Position numbers and translations under genes: made by a program | Shown: positions 46,043-55,636 of the stretch, in pieces | Layout of the letters: each line of letters opens with the position of its first letter | How positions within the stretch are numbered: position 1 is the stretch's first letter | DNA from: Aquificaceae bacterium | GTDB lineage: Bacteria > Aquificota > Aquificia > Aquificales > Aquificaceae | DNA: 64,000 bases | NCBI GenBank assembly: GCA_026981975.1 | Contig: JALSHV010000007.1 | Span: 1-64,000 of the forward strand | Direction: 5' to 3' | The notes under the pieces: model-generated | The model's input: the letters and a program-made list of their open reading frames with translations, nothing else | Told to the model about the DNA's origin: nothing | The model's database searches: none

Positions 46043-47365
46043 ATGGAAATGTCAGAGAGTTATGTTTTGGAAAAAGTAGAATCTGCAAGATCTGCCCTGA
46101 GAAAGCTTATATCCCTAACCACGGAAGTAAAGAACAAAACTCTCATTAGAACTGCAGAGATTCTTGATGGGAGTAGAAATAGAATAAAGGAAGCTAATAC
46201 CAAAGATGTGGAACTCGCCAGAAGTAAAGGATTAAAAGAAGCGGTTATTGACAGATTACTCCTTAACGATAGGAGAATAGACGGAATGATAAAAGTCCTC
46301 AAAGATGTAGCTTCATTACCAGATCCAGTCGGAGAAATTGTGAAGATGTGGACATTACCTAACGGTTTAAGAGTAGGTAGAATGAGAGTTCCCTTAGGAG
46401 TTATTTTTATAGTTTACGAATCCCGTCCAAATGTTACCGTAGAAGCTGCTGCTCTTTGTATGAAATCTTCCAACGCAGTCATACTCAGAGGTGGTAAAGA
46501 AGCCATTAACTCCAACAGAATACTTGTAGAAATCTTAAAAGAAGCTTCCAAGGAAACAGGATTCCCTACAGAGGCAATACAGTTTATAGAAAGGACAGAA
46601 AGGGAGATAGTATGGAAAATCCTCAAAATGGAAGGGAAAGTAGATGTGGTAATACCCAGAGGAGGAGAAAGCTTGATCAAGGCTGTAGTTGAACATTCAA
46701 GAATTCCTGTTATTAAACATTACAAAGGGGTTTGTAACATATACGTTGACGATAAAGCGGACATTAAAAAAGCCTGTAACATAGTTTACAATGCAAAAGT
46801 TCAAAGACCCTCAGTATGTAATGCGGTGGAGAATCTCTTAATACACAGGAAAATACTTCCCGAGTTCTTACCAAAAATAGCTTATCATCTAGGCAAAGCT
46901 GGTGTTGAACTAAGATGCGATGAGGAGAGTTTAAAGTTTATAAAGGAGAATCCCTATCTTTCCTTTGTGAAAGCTGCTCCAGCTAAGGAATCTGATTACT
47001 ACGAAGAGTTTCTTGACCTTATCTTAGCGATAAAGGTAGTGGAAGATATTGATGAAGCTATTAACTTTATAGAAAAATACGGATCCGGACACTCCGATGC
47101 TATAGTGACGGAAGATTATTCAAGAGCGATGAAATTCTTAAAGGAAGTAGACTCAGCGGCAGTTTACGTAAACGCTTCCACCCGATTCACAGATGGAAAT
47201 GAATTCGGTTTAGGAGCGGAAATGGGTATTTCTACCGATAAAATACACGCCAGGGGACCCATGGCTTTAGAAGAACTTACCATTCCCAAGTTCATCATTT
47301 TGGGAGAGGGGCAGATCAGAGACAATTTTGGTATTCCCGAAGATAGTAAAAATCAGTTATGCTAA
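46043..47365 (+). CDS. proA: Gamma-glutamyl phosphate reductase
   Basis: Second step of proline synthesis, NADPH-dependent reduction of glutamyl-5-phosphate. About 440 residues from the ATG at 46043. Family blocks: VPLGVIFIVYESRPNVTVEA, SNAVILRGGKEA, VIPRGGESLI, the Cys nucleophile region KVQRPSVCNAVENLL, and FTDGNEFGLGAEMGIS. The frame is open 21 codons further upstream, but that part overlaps the promoter and lacks family similarity. It overlaps rpoN by seven bases. proB is not adjacent. Confidence 0.95.
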   Translation: MEMSESYVLEKVESARSALRKLISLTTEVKNKTLIRTAEILDGSRNRIKEANTKDVELARSKGLKEAVIDRLLLNDRRIDGMIKVLKDVASLPDPVGEIVKMWTLPNGLRVGRMRVPLGVIFIVYESRPNVTVEAAALCMKSSNAVILRGGKEAINSNRILVEILKEASKETGFPTEAIQFIERTEREIVWKILKMEGKVDVVIPRGGESLIKAVVEHSRIPVIKHYKGVCNIYVDDKADIKKACNIVYNAKVQRPSVCNAVENLLIHRKILPEFLPKIAYHLGKAGVELRCDEESLKFIKENPYLSFVKAAPAKESDYYEEFLDLILAIKVVEDIDEAINFIEKYGSGHSDAIVTEDYSRAMKFLKEVDSAAVYVNASTRFTDGNEFGLGAEMGISTDKIHARGPMALEELTIPKFIILGEGQIRDNFGIPEDSKNQLC

Positions 47366-48555
47366 GGCACGAACTTCAGCTCAGATTAAAAACATCTTTA
47401 AATTTAATGCTTAAACAACATATTGAAGTTTTAGTTTATCCCATAAAAGAATTTGAACAACTCCTTAAAGAAGAGAAAGAAGTAAATCCCTTTATTGAAG
47501 ACGTTTACTTTTCACCTAAAATTCCAGCTCTTTTTGAAAGTAAAACCTATTCTGAAGTGCATTACAAACCTAACCCTATAGAAATTCTCATGAAAAATTT
47601 ACAAGCGGAAATGGAAGGTAAAGACTTGGAAATAGCCTATGGACTTATCTCCTTCACAGATGAACGGGGATACTTAAAGGCGGATATAAAGGATATAGCA
47701 AACCAGCTCAGAATTTCTAAGGAAAAAGTAGAAGAAATACGCAAACGGGTAATGGAAACAGATCCTATTGGAGTATGTTCTTTAAATATTAAAGAGTTTT
47801 TCCAACTCCAAATCAGAGAACTTTATCCGGAAGATCCAAAACTACAGGAATACGTTGATCGTGCCTTGGCAGGAGAAAAAATACCTCCAAAGGTAAAGGA
47901 GAAGTTACGGTGTTTAAAACTCTCTCCCCTTGAACCTTCCCCCGCCCCTGTGCGTATATCTAAGGTAGATGCAGTTATAGAATTGGACGAAGGAGAGCTT
48001 ATAGGGTATATATACGATGAGCTTATAGAGATAAAACCCAGTAAATTCTATAGAGAAATCTACCCTTCCTTAAAAGGGGAAGTAAGAAAGTTCTTGAAAG
48101 AATTTGTAAATAGATATGAAATTATTAAAAGAATATTAAAAATACGCAGAGAAAATTTGAGAAAAATACTAGATGAGATAATCAGAGTGCAAGCAGATTT
48201 TCTCAAAGGGGAAGGAGAACTAAAACCTCTTATGGCAAAAGAGTTAGCATACAAAATAGGTGTAAGTGAATCCACAATAAGTAGGATTATAAACTCCAAA
48301 TACGTAAAAACTCCTCAGGGAACGTATCCTTTTAAATTTTTCTTTGTAAGAGAAACAGCAGGTGGAGCTTCTCAAGATCAAGTTATGAAAAGAATAAAAG
48401 AAATAATAACTTCAGAGAACGGAGAAGCTCCCTTAAAAGACGAAGAAATAGCTGATATTTTGAGAAAAGAAGGGTTTCGTATAGCAAGAAGGACTGTGGC
48501 AAAATACAGAGAACTCTTAGGTATTCCTTCTTCAAGGGAAAGGAGAAAAAGATGA
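47359..48555 (+). CDS. rpoN: RNA polymerase sigma-54 factor
   Basis: 398 residues. Region I is short and modified (LKTSLNLMLKQHIEVLVYPIKEFEQLL rather than the usual Gln-rich form). The core-binding region and the helix-turn-helix (ELAYKIGVSESTISRIINSKYVKTPQG, seen as IGVSESTISRIINSKYV) follow, and the RpoN box ARRTVAKYREL is near the C-terminus. Needed for activator-dependent promoters; no bEBP is in this window. Confidence 0.95.
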   Translation: MLRHELQLRLKTSLNLMLKQHIEVLVYPIKEFEQLLKEEKEVNPFIEDVYFSPKIPALFESKTYSEVHYKPNPIEILMKNLQAEMEGKDLEIAYGLISFTDERGYLKADIKDIANQLRISKEKVEEIRKRVMETDPIGVCSLNIKEFFQLQIRELYPEDPKLQEYVDRALAGEKIPPKVKEKLRCLKLSPLEPSPAPVRISKVDAVIELDEGELIGYIYDELIEIKPSKFYREIYPSLKGEVRKFLKEFVNRYEIIKRILKIRRENLRKILDEIIRVQADFLKGEGELKPLMAKELAYKIGVSESTISRIINSKYVKTPQGTYPFKFFFVRETAGGASQDQVMKRIKEIITSENGEAPLKDEEIADILRKEGFRIARRTVAKYRELLGIPSSRERRKR

Positions 48556-49610
48556 AAATAGAAGAATTAAGAAGGCTGTTAAAAAAAAGGAATCTGGAAG
48601 CCTTTTTATTCTCTTCCCCACCAAATGTTTTCTATCTAACAGGATTCAAATCTACTCACGCTTACGCTGTGGTTACTCTAAAATCTCTTTATTTGCTAAC
48701 AGATGGAAGATACTACGAAAAAGCAAAAAGACAACTCAAGAGCTGGGAAGTAATCCTTATAAAGGAAAACACCTTTAAAACCGTAAGAACTCTCCTTGTA
48801 AGTCAGAAGATAAGATGTGCAGGTTATGAAAGTGACAGAGTAAGTTGTGAATTCAGAAAAAAGCTCAAAGGTGTAAAGTGGATAGATTTTCCAGCCTTTT
48901 TGGAAAACTTAAGAGCTATTAAAACAGCCGAGGAAATAGAAATCATAAAAGAAGGTTGTAAAAAAACTGATGAAGTTTACAAAAAGTTACTTAACAAAAT
49001 AAACCCTGGTATGGAAGAAAGGGAAGTAAGAACACAAATAGTTAACCTTATATTCAAAACAGGTGCTGAAGGAGAAAGTTTCCCTGCAATAGTAGCTTCT
49101 GGGAAGAATTCCTCTGTTCCTCACTGGGAAACTTCTACCGATAAAGTAAAGAGTAATGCTCCCTTACTCATAGATATGGGATTACTGTGGAAGGGATACT
49201 GCACAGATTTCACAAGAACTATTTACTTGGGAAAACCAACCTCTGAATTCAAAAGAATATACACAGTGGTCAAAGACGCTCACCTTTATGCCCTTGAAAA
49301 GGTCAAAGCAGGAAACAGGATAGGTGACATAGATAAAGCTGCTCGTAGCTATATAAGTAGTAAAGGCTTTGGGAAGTATTTTACCCATTCCACTGGTCAC
49401 GGAATAGGTATTGAAATCCACGAATATCCACGTATTCACTTTAAAGATAAATCAGCTAAGAGAAGAATAGAAGAAGGAATGGTGTTCACTGTAGAACCCG
49501 GCATATACATACCGGGCAAATTCGGTGTAAGACTTGAGAATACAGTAGCGGTTCTGAAAGGAATAGGAGAGCCTTTGTCGGAGATACCTTTGGATCTTAT
49601 ATGTCTGTAA
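48552..49610 (+). CDS. Xaa-Pro aminopeptidase/dipeptidase (M24B)
   Basis: 352 residues. N-terminal creatinase-like domain (about 1-120), then the pita-bread catalytic domain with metal ligands Asp in LIDMGLLWKGYCTDFTRT (two Asp), His in STGHGIGIEIHEYP, and the two Glu in FTVEPGIY and VRLENTVAV. Start ATG overlaps the rpoN stop by four bases. It cleaves the residue N-terminal to proline; exact specificity is open. Confidence 0.93.
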   Translation: MKIEELRRLLKKRNLEAFLFSSPPNVFYLTGFKSTHAYAVVTLKSLYLLTDGRYYEKAKRQLKSWEVILIKENTFKTVRTLLVSQKIRCAGYESDRVSCEFRKKLKGVKWIDFPAFLENLRAIKTAEEIEIIKEGCKKTDEVYKKLLNKINPGMEEREVRTQIVNLIFKTGAEGESFPAIVASGKNSSVPHWETSTDKVKSNAPLLIDMGLLWKGYCTDFTRTIYLGKPTSEFKRIYTVVKDAHLYALEKVKAGNRIGDIDKAARSYISSKGFGKYFTHSTGHGIGIEIHEYPRIHFKDKSAKRRIEEGMVFTVEPGIYIPGKFGVRLENTVAVLKGIGEPLSEIPLDLICL

Positions 49611-50500
49611 AAATGATAGAAGGTGTAGTTGTAGAAAGAGTTGCAAAACTGATAAAGATCTTTCTACCTTGTGAAAATAAGGAATACATAGGAATACCAA
49701 AAGGAAAAATATTCAAATCGGAACGCTTCTACGCAGGTGATAGAGTAGAAGGTGAAGTTATTGAAAAAGATACTTTTCTCATAGAAAAGATAAAAGAGCG
49801 TAAAAATGTTCTTATAAGACCTCCTGTTTCCAATGTAGATAGAGTATTGTGCATTGTTACTATCCTTAATCCAGACTTTGACAATTATCTTCTAGATTGT
49901 CTCCTTGTTGTTTACGATCGTGTAGGCTGTGAACCGGTGATAATCTTTAACAAGGTAGATCTCCTTTCAGGAAAGGATAAAGAAGAACTCTTAAAATGGA
50001 CAGAAATTTACAGAGAAGCGGGATACGAAGTTGTCCACATAAGTGCGAAGACAGGTGAAGGATTTGAGCTTATACCAAAGCTCATTAAAGGAAATATATG
50101 TATTCTAGCAGGTCCTTCCGGCGTGGGGAAAAGTTCTATTTTGAAAACTCTTACAGGAGCTTCTCTTAAAACAGAAGATATCAGCAGGAAAAGAGGTAGG
50201 GGAAGACACACTACAACGGGAGTGCGACTCATACCTTTTGGCGAAAATTCCTTCTTGGCGGACACTCCCGGTTTCTCTAAGGTAGAACCTCTTCAATTTG
50301 TAAGAAAAAGAGAAATACCTCTCTATTTTAGAGAATTCACAAGATACAACTGCCGTTACTTAGATTGCGCCCACGTAAGAGAACCGGGTTGTGCTGTAAA
50401 GGAAGCTCTTAAAAAGGGAAGGATAAGTTGCGAAAGATATAAAAGTTATCTGAAAATGATAAAAGAGTTTTTAGAAGATTTGAAGGAAATATGCAGCTGA
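49601..50500 (+). CDS. rsgA: Ribosome small-subunit biogenesis GTPase RsgA
   Basis: Circularly permuted GTPase acting late in 30S assembly. N-terminal OB fold (about 1-65), then G4 IIFNKVDLL, G1 GPSGVGKSS, G3 DTPGF in permuted order, and a C-terminal zinc motif (CRYLDCAHVREPGCAV, with an upstream Cys/His set). 299 residues. ATG 49601 overlaps the peptidase gene; ATG 49613 is an alternative start. Neither has a strong Shine-Dalgarno sequence. Confidence 0.95.
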   Translation: MSVKMIEGVVVERVAKLIKIFLPCENKEYIGIPKGKIFKSERFYAGDRVEGEVIEKDTFLIEKIKERKNVLIRPPVSNVDRVLCIVTILNPDFDNYLLDCLLVVYDRVGCEPVIIFNKVDLLSGKDKEELLKWTEIYREAGYEVVHISAKTGEGFELIPKLIKGNICILAGPSGVGKSSILKTLTGASLKTEDISRKRGRGRHTTTGVRLIPFGENSFLADTPGFSKVEPLQFVRKREIPLYFREFTRYNCRYLDCAHVREPGCAVKEALKKGRISCERYKSYLKMIKEFLEDLKEICS

Positions 50501-50509
50501 GGTGTGAAA

Positions 50510-51673
50510 ATGGATATAAAACTGAGTTCCTTTATTTTTAAAAGACAAAACATAAGAGACAGTTACGGTGACATAGCCTTCTATAGGATATGGATAGATA
50601 AATGGGAAGAAGATAGGGAGCCTGTAGAAACCAGTAGTTTGATTTTACACTTGGTAGCAAACTACTCTCCTGAAGTTGAAGAAAAGCTCTTAGGTAATAG
50701 GCGTGGACTGATAGACATTCCGATAGACGTTATAGTTTCACGTTCCGTTATAGACGTCCTTAACGGAACAAAGTTTATACTTAACTTAACTCCTCCACGT
50801 AAGGCGTTGACTTCAAAGCACTTAAATATAATGGAAGATCTGTTCAGACACTATCAAGAATTTGGATTCCTGTTTTCTATTCATGAAAGCCTACTTATTT
50901 CTAACAGAGATATACTTTTAAAATTCAAATCTTACATAGACTATGTATTTTTAATAAGCGGTGAAATAAAACCCTCCGAAAAACTGATTATATGGTGCGG
51001 TGCGGAACCACTTTTTGAATACGATTTTATCTGTGAAGGAGAATACGAAGACGTTTTAATGATTAATTCTCTTAAACATATGCAATCCGCTGTCTCCAAG
51101 CTGATTTCCATGCTATCGGAAGATCCCTCTGTAGAAGAACTCGCTCAGATAATAAAAGGGGATCCGGCTCTTGTAACGAAACTACTTCAGTATGTAAACT
51201 CTCCACTGTTTCCTCACAGAAGAGAAATAGAATCTATTAAAAACGCCATAAATTACTTAGGACTTGAAAATTTGAAAAAGTTTCTGATAGCTGTGTGGAT
51301 GTCTCAGTTTTTCGGACAAGATCCAGCTTTTATAAAATTCATAAAGAAGATGCTTTTTAACGCTTTTCTGCTGGAAAGCTTTTCCCGAAAACTGGTATCC
51401 TATCCTAAGGATAGACTTTTTTTAGTAGGACTTTTTTATAAAATGCCTGAAGCTTTCGGCGTCAGACCACAAGTTTTCTTCAATTCTCTCCAACTACCAG
51501 AGGAAGTTATAGTTCTGTTTAAAGATGAAAAACTTCAAAAGTATTTAAAAATACTTGATTTGCTGGATAAAGACGAGTTAAAGAATTACGCTTCCAAGCT
51601 GGGATTCTCCGAAAAGGAACTTGAAAGCCATTTTAAATACGCACAGGACAGTGTAGAAGCCTTTACTTCTTAA
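50510..51673 (+). CDS. Degenerate EAL plus HDOD signalling protein
   Basis: 387 residues. The N-terminal part (about 1-190) has the outline of an EAL domain (LSSFIFKRQNIRDSYGDIAFYRI) but lacks the EAL catalytic motif, so it is not a phosphodiesterase. The C-terminal HDOD domain shows EELAQIIKGDPALVTKLLQYVNSPLF and the AINYLGLENLKKFLI block. This is the YuxH-type arrangement. ATG 50510 follows GAGGTG by five bases; a GTG six bases upstream is less likely. It may bind c-di-GMP or act as a scaffold (inference). Confidence 0.82.
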   Translation: MDIKLSSFIFKRQNIRDSYGDIAFYRIWIDKWEEDREPVETSSLILHLVANYSPEVEEKLLGNRRGLIDIPIDVIVSRSVIDVLNGTKFILNLTPPRKALTSKHLNIMEDLFRHYQEFGFLFSIHESLLISNRDILLKFKSYIDYVFLISGEIKPSEKLIIWCGAEPLFEYDFICEGEYEDVLMINSLKHMQSAVSKLISMLSEDPSVEELAQIIKGDPALVTKLLQYVNSPLFPHRREIESIKNAINYLGLENLKKFLIAVWMSQFFGQDPAFIKFIKKMLFNAFLLESFSRKLVSYPKDRLFLVGLFYKMPEAFGVRPQVFFNSLQLPEEVIVLFKDEKLQKYLKILDLLDKDELKNYASKLGFSEKELESHFKYAQDSVEAFTS

Positions 51674-52365
51674 ATAGTCAAGGCGCTTGTAAGATTTTCA
51701 ATCTGTTCCAAATTACCCAAAACTATCAGTTTATCTCCTTCTTTTATTGTCATAGATTTTTTAGGATTCAAAAAAACTCTTCCCTCTTTCACAATAGCAA
51801 GTAAAAGACCAAAAATCTCTTCATTGTAAAAATCTTTAAGCATTCTGCCATTTAAAGACGATTTTTTTGATACTTCAACACTTTCTAAAAGATAAGGAGT
51901 GTTCTCCGAAAGCAAGACTTCCCGGATAAATTCCGCAATTTCAGGTTTAAGAAGAGATAAAGCTACTGATCTACCACTGAGAACTTCTGGTAAGAAAGTG
52001 GTATCAGCTCCTGCCTTTTTTAATTTAATTTCATTTTCGGGCTTAACCACTCTTGAACATATAAATATTTTCGGATTAAGTTGGCGAGCTGTAACTGTTA
52101 TAAACATATTTTCGCTGTCAGAAGAGGTGTTTATTAAGATTCTCTTAGCATACTTCAGTGCTGCAAGTTCTAAAATTTCTTCCTCTTTTGCATCTCCTTC
52201 TACTGTATCTACAGCGGGAAAAAGTTTTTTAAACTCCTCTATTTTTTTTCTGTTTTTTTCCACGGCTATTACTTTTTCTCCTAAGCTTTTCAAGGTTTCT
52301 ATTGTGCTGAAGCTGACCCTGTTAAGTCCCACGACTACAGTATGATCCTTTAATCCCGTTAGCAT
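51670..52365 (-). CDS. TrkA-like KTN/RCK protein
   Basis: 231 residues: Rossmann-like KTN domain (about 8-135) and RCK_C domain (about 150-230), as in cytosolic regulators of Trk/Ktr K+ transporters. The first nucleotide loop, normally GxGxxG, reads GLNRVS, so dinucleotide binding may be changed. AGGAG lies eight bases before the ATG. No Trk or Ktr membrane subunit is adjacent. The 3' end overlaps the HDOD gene by four bases. Confidence 0.88.
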   Translation of the reverse strand: MLTGLKDHTVVVGLNRVSFSTIETLKSLGEKVIAVEKNRKKIEEFKKLFPAVDTVEGDAKEEEILELAALKYAKRILINTSSDSENMFITVTARQLNPKIFICSRVVKPENEIKLKKAGADTTFLPEVLSGRSVALSLLKPEIAEFIREVLLSENTPYLLESVEVSKKSSLNGRMLKDFYNEEIFGLLLAIVKEGRVFLNPKKSMTIKEGDKLIVLGNLEQIENLTSALTI

Positions 52366-52418
52366 ATAAAAAACTCCTACTGTAAAATTTTAAAAAAGTT
52401 TAAAATAAGATCCTGATG

Positions 52419-52424
52419 TATAAT
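52419..52424 (+). promoter_or_regulatory. -10 element before rpsP
   Basis: TATAAT at 52419-52424, 30 bases before the rpsP ATG, with GGAGG at 52443-52447 between. No clear -35 box is visible. Confidence 0.55.
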
Positions 52425-52454
52425 AGTTAGCTCAGATTACATCGGAGGCATAGA

Positions 52455-52781
52455 ATGGCTATAAGGATAAGATTAGCTCGTTTCGGTAGGAGGAATTATC
52501 CTATATTCAGGATAGTCGTTATGGATGCGAAGTCCCCACGGGAAGGTAACTACATTGATATACTTGGAACTTACGATCCTAAAAGGAAAGTTCTTTTGGA
52601 AATAAAGCCTGAAAAAATTAAAAAATGGCTTTTAGAGGGTGCTCAGGTAGCGGGGAGGGTAAAAGCTATTTTTGAATCTATGAATTTACTTAGGGAAATA
52701 ATCCCTGAAAACACTGAACTGAAAAGATCAGGTGATTACTGGGTGCTAAGGAAGAAAACCACCAAGGAGGTGCATGAATGA
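52455..52781 (+). CDS. rpsP: 30S ribosomal protein S16
   Basis: 108-residue small-subunit protein: [22 protein letters not shown] near the N-terminus is diagnostic (seen as [19 protein letters not shown]), and [14 protein letters not shown] follows. GGAGG lies eight bases before the ATG. It overlaps khpA by four bases. The rimM-trmD-rplS genes that often follow are absent. Confidence 0.97.
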   Translation: MAIRIRLARFGRRNYPIFRIVVMDAKSPREGNYIDILGTYDPKRKVLLEIKPEKIKKWLLEGAQVAGRVKAIFESMNLLREIIPENTELKRSGDYWVLRKKTTKEVHE

Positions 52782-53017
52782 GCGCAATGAAGGATATTGT
52801 AGAAACAACCGCTAAAGCACTTGTAGATAGTTCAGATAAGGTTCAGGTAACAGAAATTGAAGGAGAAAAGACTATAGTTATTGAACTGAGGGTAGATCCT
52901 TCTGAACTTGGAAAAGTCATAGGGAAGCAAGGAAGGATAGCGAGAGCTTTGAGAACTCTTTTGTCCGCCATGGGGAGAAAAACTGGAAAGAGGGTGGTTC
53001 TTGAGATTCTTGAATAA
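52778..53017 (+). CDS. khpA: KH-domain RNA-binding protein KhpA
   Basis: 79-residue single KH domain with the [18 protein letters not shown] segment containing GxxG (GKQG). It binds RNA and pairs with KhpB in other bacteria. The ATG overlaps the rpsP stop (ATGA). It ends the operon; a hairpin follows 13 bases later. Confidence 0.95.
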   Translation: MSAMKDIVETTAKALVDSSDKVQVTEIEGEKTIVIELRVDPSELGKVIGKQGRIARALRTLLSAMGRKTGKRVVLEILE

Positions 53018-53030
53018 GTCTAAACTTTAA

Positions 53031-53049
53031 AGCGGGCGCATAGCCCGCT
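53031..53049. terminator. Bidirectional terminator between khpA and polX
   Basis: AGCGGGC and GCCCGCT form a seven-pair stem around GCATA. Flanks are TTTAA on the left and ACTTTAACG on the right. The T-rich side is better for the - strand (polX). It lies in the 37-base gap between the two stop codons, so it can serve both. Confidence 0.7.
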
Positions 53050-53054
53050 ACACT

Positions 53055-54785
53055 TTAACGTTTTCTTTTAAGGCGGACGAATTCTTTGATATCTTTAATG
53101 CTGTAAGTATTTAGTATGTCTTCCTTAGTAGCCCAGCCTCTTCTTGCAAGACCTATTCCTACTGTAATATAGGGTAAGTGAGCTATTGAATGAGCGTCTG
53201 TAACTACAGCCAGTTTGACACCTTTTTCAACACAGCGCCTTACGTTCTCTGGTGACAGATCAGCTCGGAAGGAATTTATCTCAAGTGCTGTGCCTGTCTC
53301 AGAAGCTACCTTGATAATCTCTTCCATATTCAAAGGATAACCTTCCCTTTGTCCTGTAAGCCTACCCGTAGGGTGTCCTATCAAATTTACATTAGGATTT
53401 TCCATAGCTCTTATTATTCTGCGGGTGTTATCTTGATTAAGACGGCTGTGAATGGAAGCTACTACAAAGTCAAACTCTTCCAACACACTGTCGGGAAAAT
53501 CTAATCTTCCGTCGGGAAGAATATCCACCTCACAGCCTCTTAGGATATGAAAACCTTTTGGATTGTAAATTCTATTGAGTTCTTCAATAACTTTCCACTG
53601 ATCCCTAAATCTTTGAGGTGATAATCCGTTAGCTACTCTGGCACTTTCCGAATGATCTCCTATGACTATATACTCGTATCCTAATTTAAAAGCAGCCTGC
53701 ACAACTTCTTCTATGGAGTTTACACCATCACTCCAATTGGTATGAACATGGAAATCTCCCTTTACACCGTTGTAATCTACAAGAGATGGTAAATTTTTCT
53801 CCAAAGCAAGTTCTATTTCTCCCCAATTTTCTCTAAGTTCGGGAGGTATCCATGCCATTCCCAGCAGAGTGTATATGTCTTCTTCTCTTTCACCGCCAAG
53901 ACGCTCTCCCGTGACAGTATTGAAAATACCGTATTCGTTTACCCTAAAACTTTTTTCCTTAGCAATATCCCTTATTCTTATGTTGTGTTCCTTTGAACCG
54001 GTAAAATACTGAAGAGCTGCTCCCCAGCTAACAGGCTCTACTGTTCTCAGATCTACTTGTCTGCCGTTTTTTAAAACTACACTTGATTTAGTTTCTCCCT
54101 TTGCGAGAATTTTCAATATCTCGGGATATTTGACGAAAAATTCATGAATTTTTTTCCAATCTTTTCTGTAAGCAGATACAAGTATATCTATATCTCCTAC
54201 TGTTTCCTTCATTCTTCTCAAACTACCTGCTGTTGAAATGTTAATTATTTCCTTTAGTTTTTTGAGATACTCCACAATGTCTTTACCTAAGATATAAGCC
54301 TCTATAAGGATCATTCTTTCCTTAGCTTTTTGCCATATCTCCAAGCCTTTAAGAATATTCTCAACCTTCTTTTCCCCAAAGCCAGAAAGACTGGTTAGTT
54401 TGCCTTCTTTTAAAGCTTTTATAAATTCTTCCCGTGTTTTGATGTTCAATTCCCTGTGTACTTTCCTTAATGTCTTAGGTCCTATACCGGGAACTTCCAT
54501 AAGCTCTAAAAGATCTTCAGGAACACGCTTTCTTAAATCTTCATACTTTTTTACAGTGCCTGTTTTCAGAAATTCTTCTATTTTAAGAAAAATAGAAGTT
54601 CCTATACCGGGTAGAGATTCAAGTTTCCTTGATCGGTAAAGATCTTCTATGTCTTCCGGAAGTTCAGAAATAAGAGAAGCCGCACGCCTGTAAGATCCTA
54701 TTCTGTAAGGATTGTCTCCTAAGAACTCAAGGATATCCGCTATCTTTTCAAAAATGTAAGCAAGTTCTCTGTTCTTCCGCAGCAC
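53055..54785 (-). CDS. polX: Family X DNA polymerase/PHP exonuclease
   Basis: 576 residues. The N-terminal family X polymerase (about 1-315) has two HhH motifs (LPGIGTSIF and VPGIGPKTL) and the catalytic GDIDILVS. The C-terminal PHP domain (about 335-576) has DFHVHTNWSDG, GDHSE, ASIHS and LAVVTDAHS metal ligands. Such enzymes fill short gaps and act in base-excision repair. The 3'-5' exonuclease belongs to the PHP part. It follows mqnD by six bases. Confidence 0.95.
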   Translation of the reverse strand: MLRKNRELAYIFEKIADILEFLGDNPYRIGSYRRAASLISELPEDIEDLYRSRKLESLPGIGTSIFLKIEEFLKTGTVKKYEDLRKRVPEDLLELMEVPGIGPKTLRKVHRELNIKTREEFIKALKEGKLTSLSGFGEKKVENILKGLEIWQKAKERMILIEAYILGKDIVEYLKKLKEIINISTAGSLRRMKETVGDIDILVSAYRKDWKKIHEFFVKYPEILKILAKGETKSSVVLKNGRQVDLRTVEPVSWGAALQYFTGSKEHNIRIRDIAKEKSFRVNEYGIFNTVTGERLGGEREEDIYTLLGMAWIPPELRENWGEIELALEKNLPSLVDYNGVKGDFHVHTNWSDGVNSIEEVVQAAFKLGYEYIVIGDHSESARVANGLSPQRFRDQWKVIEELNRIYNPKGFHILRGCEVDILPDGRLDFPDSVLEEFDFVVASIHSRLNQDNTRRIIRAMENPNVNLIGHPTGRLTGQREGYPLNMEEIIKVASETGTALEINSFRADLSPENVRRCVEKGVKLAVVTDAHSIAHLPYITVGIGLARRGWATKEDILNTYSIKDIKEFVRLKRKR

Positions 54786-54791
54786 GGTGTT

Positions 54792-55631
54792 TCAAATCCT
54801 CTCATCAGAAAAGATCTTTTTTGGGATTTCCGTTTTTATTATTCCTTTTTCTCTACCAAGCTCTAAGAGAAATCTAATTGCTTTTCTTCCTTCTTCACCG
54901 TAGTCAACGGTTTTACTGTTTACATACATGCTTATAAATTTAAAAGTCTTTATCGGATCTTCCCTTAAATCCCGTGCGTATTCCAGAGCGTAAGAAAGAG
55001 CTTTTTCTTTTTGAGCGAGCGCGTATTCTACACTCCTGCGCATAAGCTCTTCCATTTTTTTTATAGTTTCACTTCCGAGATCTTTTCTGATCACATTACA
55101 CCCTAAGGGAAGGGGCATACCAGTTTCAGTTTTCCACCACAAGCCAAGATCAACTACTTTGATAAGTCCGTATTTACTGTAAGAGAGTTGAGCTTCATGT
55201 ATCACAAGTCCTGCGTCAACTGCACCTTCTTTTACTTTGTGAATTATCCTGTCAAAAGGCACTACAACTGTTTTAACTTCAGGTTCAAAGAGTTTTAAGA
55301 CGAGATAGGCTGTGGTAAGTTTACCGGGAACGGCTACTTTTATACCCTTTAAGCTTTGTAAGTTACGGCGTGCCACAACAACGGGACCATATCCGTCTCC
55401 CACACTTCCTCCACTGGGAAGTATCAAATACTTATCCGCTATGTAAGGATATGCATGAAAAGATACTGCTGATACTTCATATTCTCCTTTAAGAGCTTTT
55501 CTGTTCAGAGTCTCTATATCACAGAGAACATGTTCAATCTCCAATTCTCCTGTGTCTATTAATCCCTTCACAAGGGGGTAAAACATAAAAGCATCGTCAG
55601 AATCTGGACTGTGAGCTATTCTTATTATCAT
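54792..55631 (-). CDS. mqnD: 1,4-dihydroxy-6-naphthoate synthase (futalosine pathway)
   Basis: 279 residues. Family features: AHSPDSDDAFMFYPL (with the S-x-D-x-D-D pattern) near the start, SVGDGYGPVVVAR, VPGKLTTAYLVLKLF and VIHEAQLSYSKYGL. It opens cyclic dehypoxanthinylfutalosine in menaquinone synthesis. The other mqn genes are elsewhere. It lies between pgpA and polX on the same strand. Confidence 0.93.
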   Translation of the reverse strand: MIIRIAHSPDSDDAFMFYPLVKGLIDTGELEIEHVLCDIETLNRKALKGEYEVSAVSFHAYPYIADKYLILPSGGSVGDGYGPVVVARRNLQSLKGIKVAVPGKLTTAYLVLKLFEPEVKTVVVPFDRIIHKVKEGAVDAGLVIHEAQLSYSKYGLIKVVDLGLWWKTETGMPLPLGCNVIRKDLGSETIKKMEELMRRSVEYALAQKEKALSYALEYARDLREDPIKTFKFISMYVNSKTVDYGEEGRKAIRFLLELGREKGIIKTEIPKKIFSDERI

Positions 55632-55636
55632 CAGTT

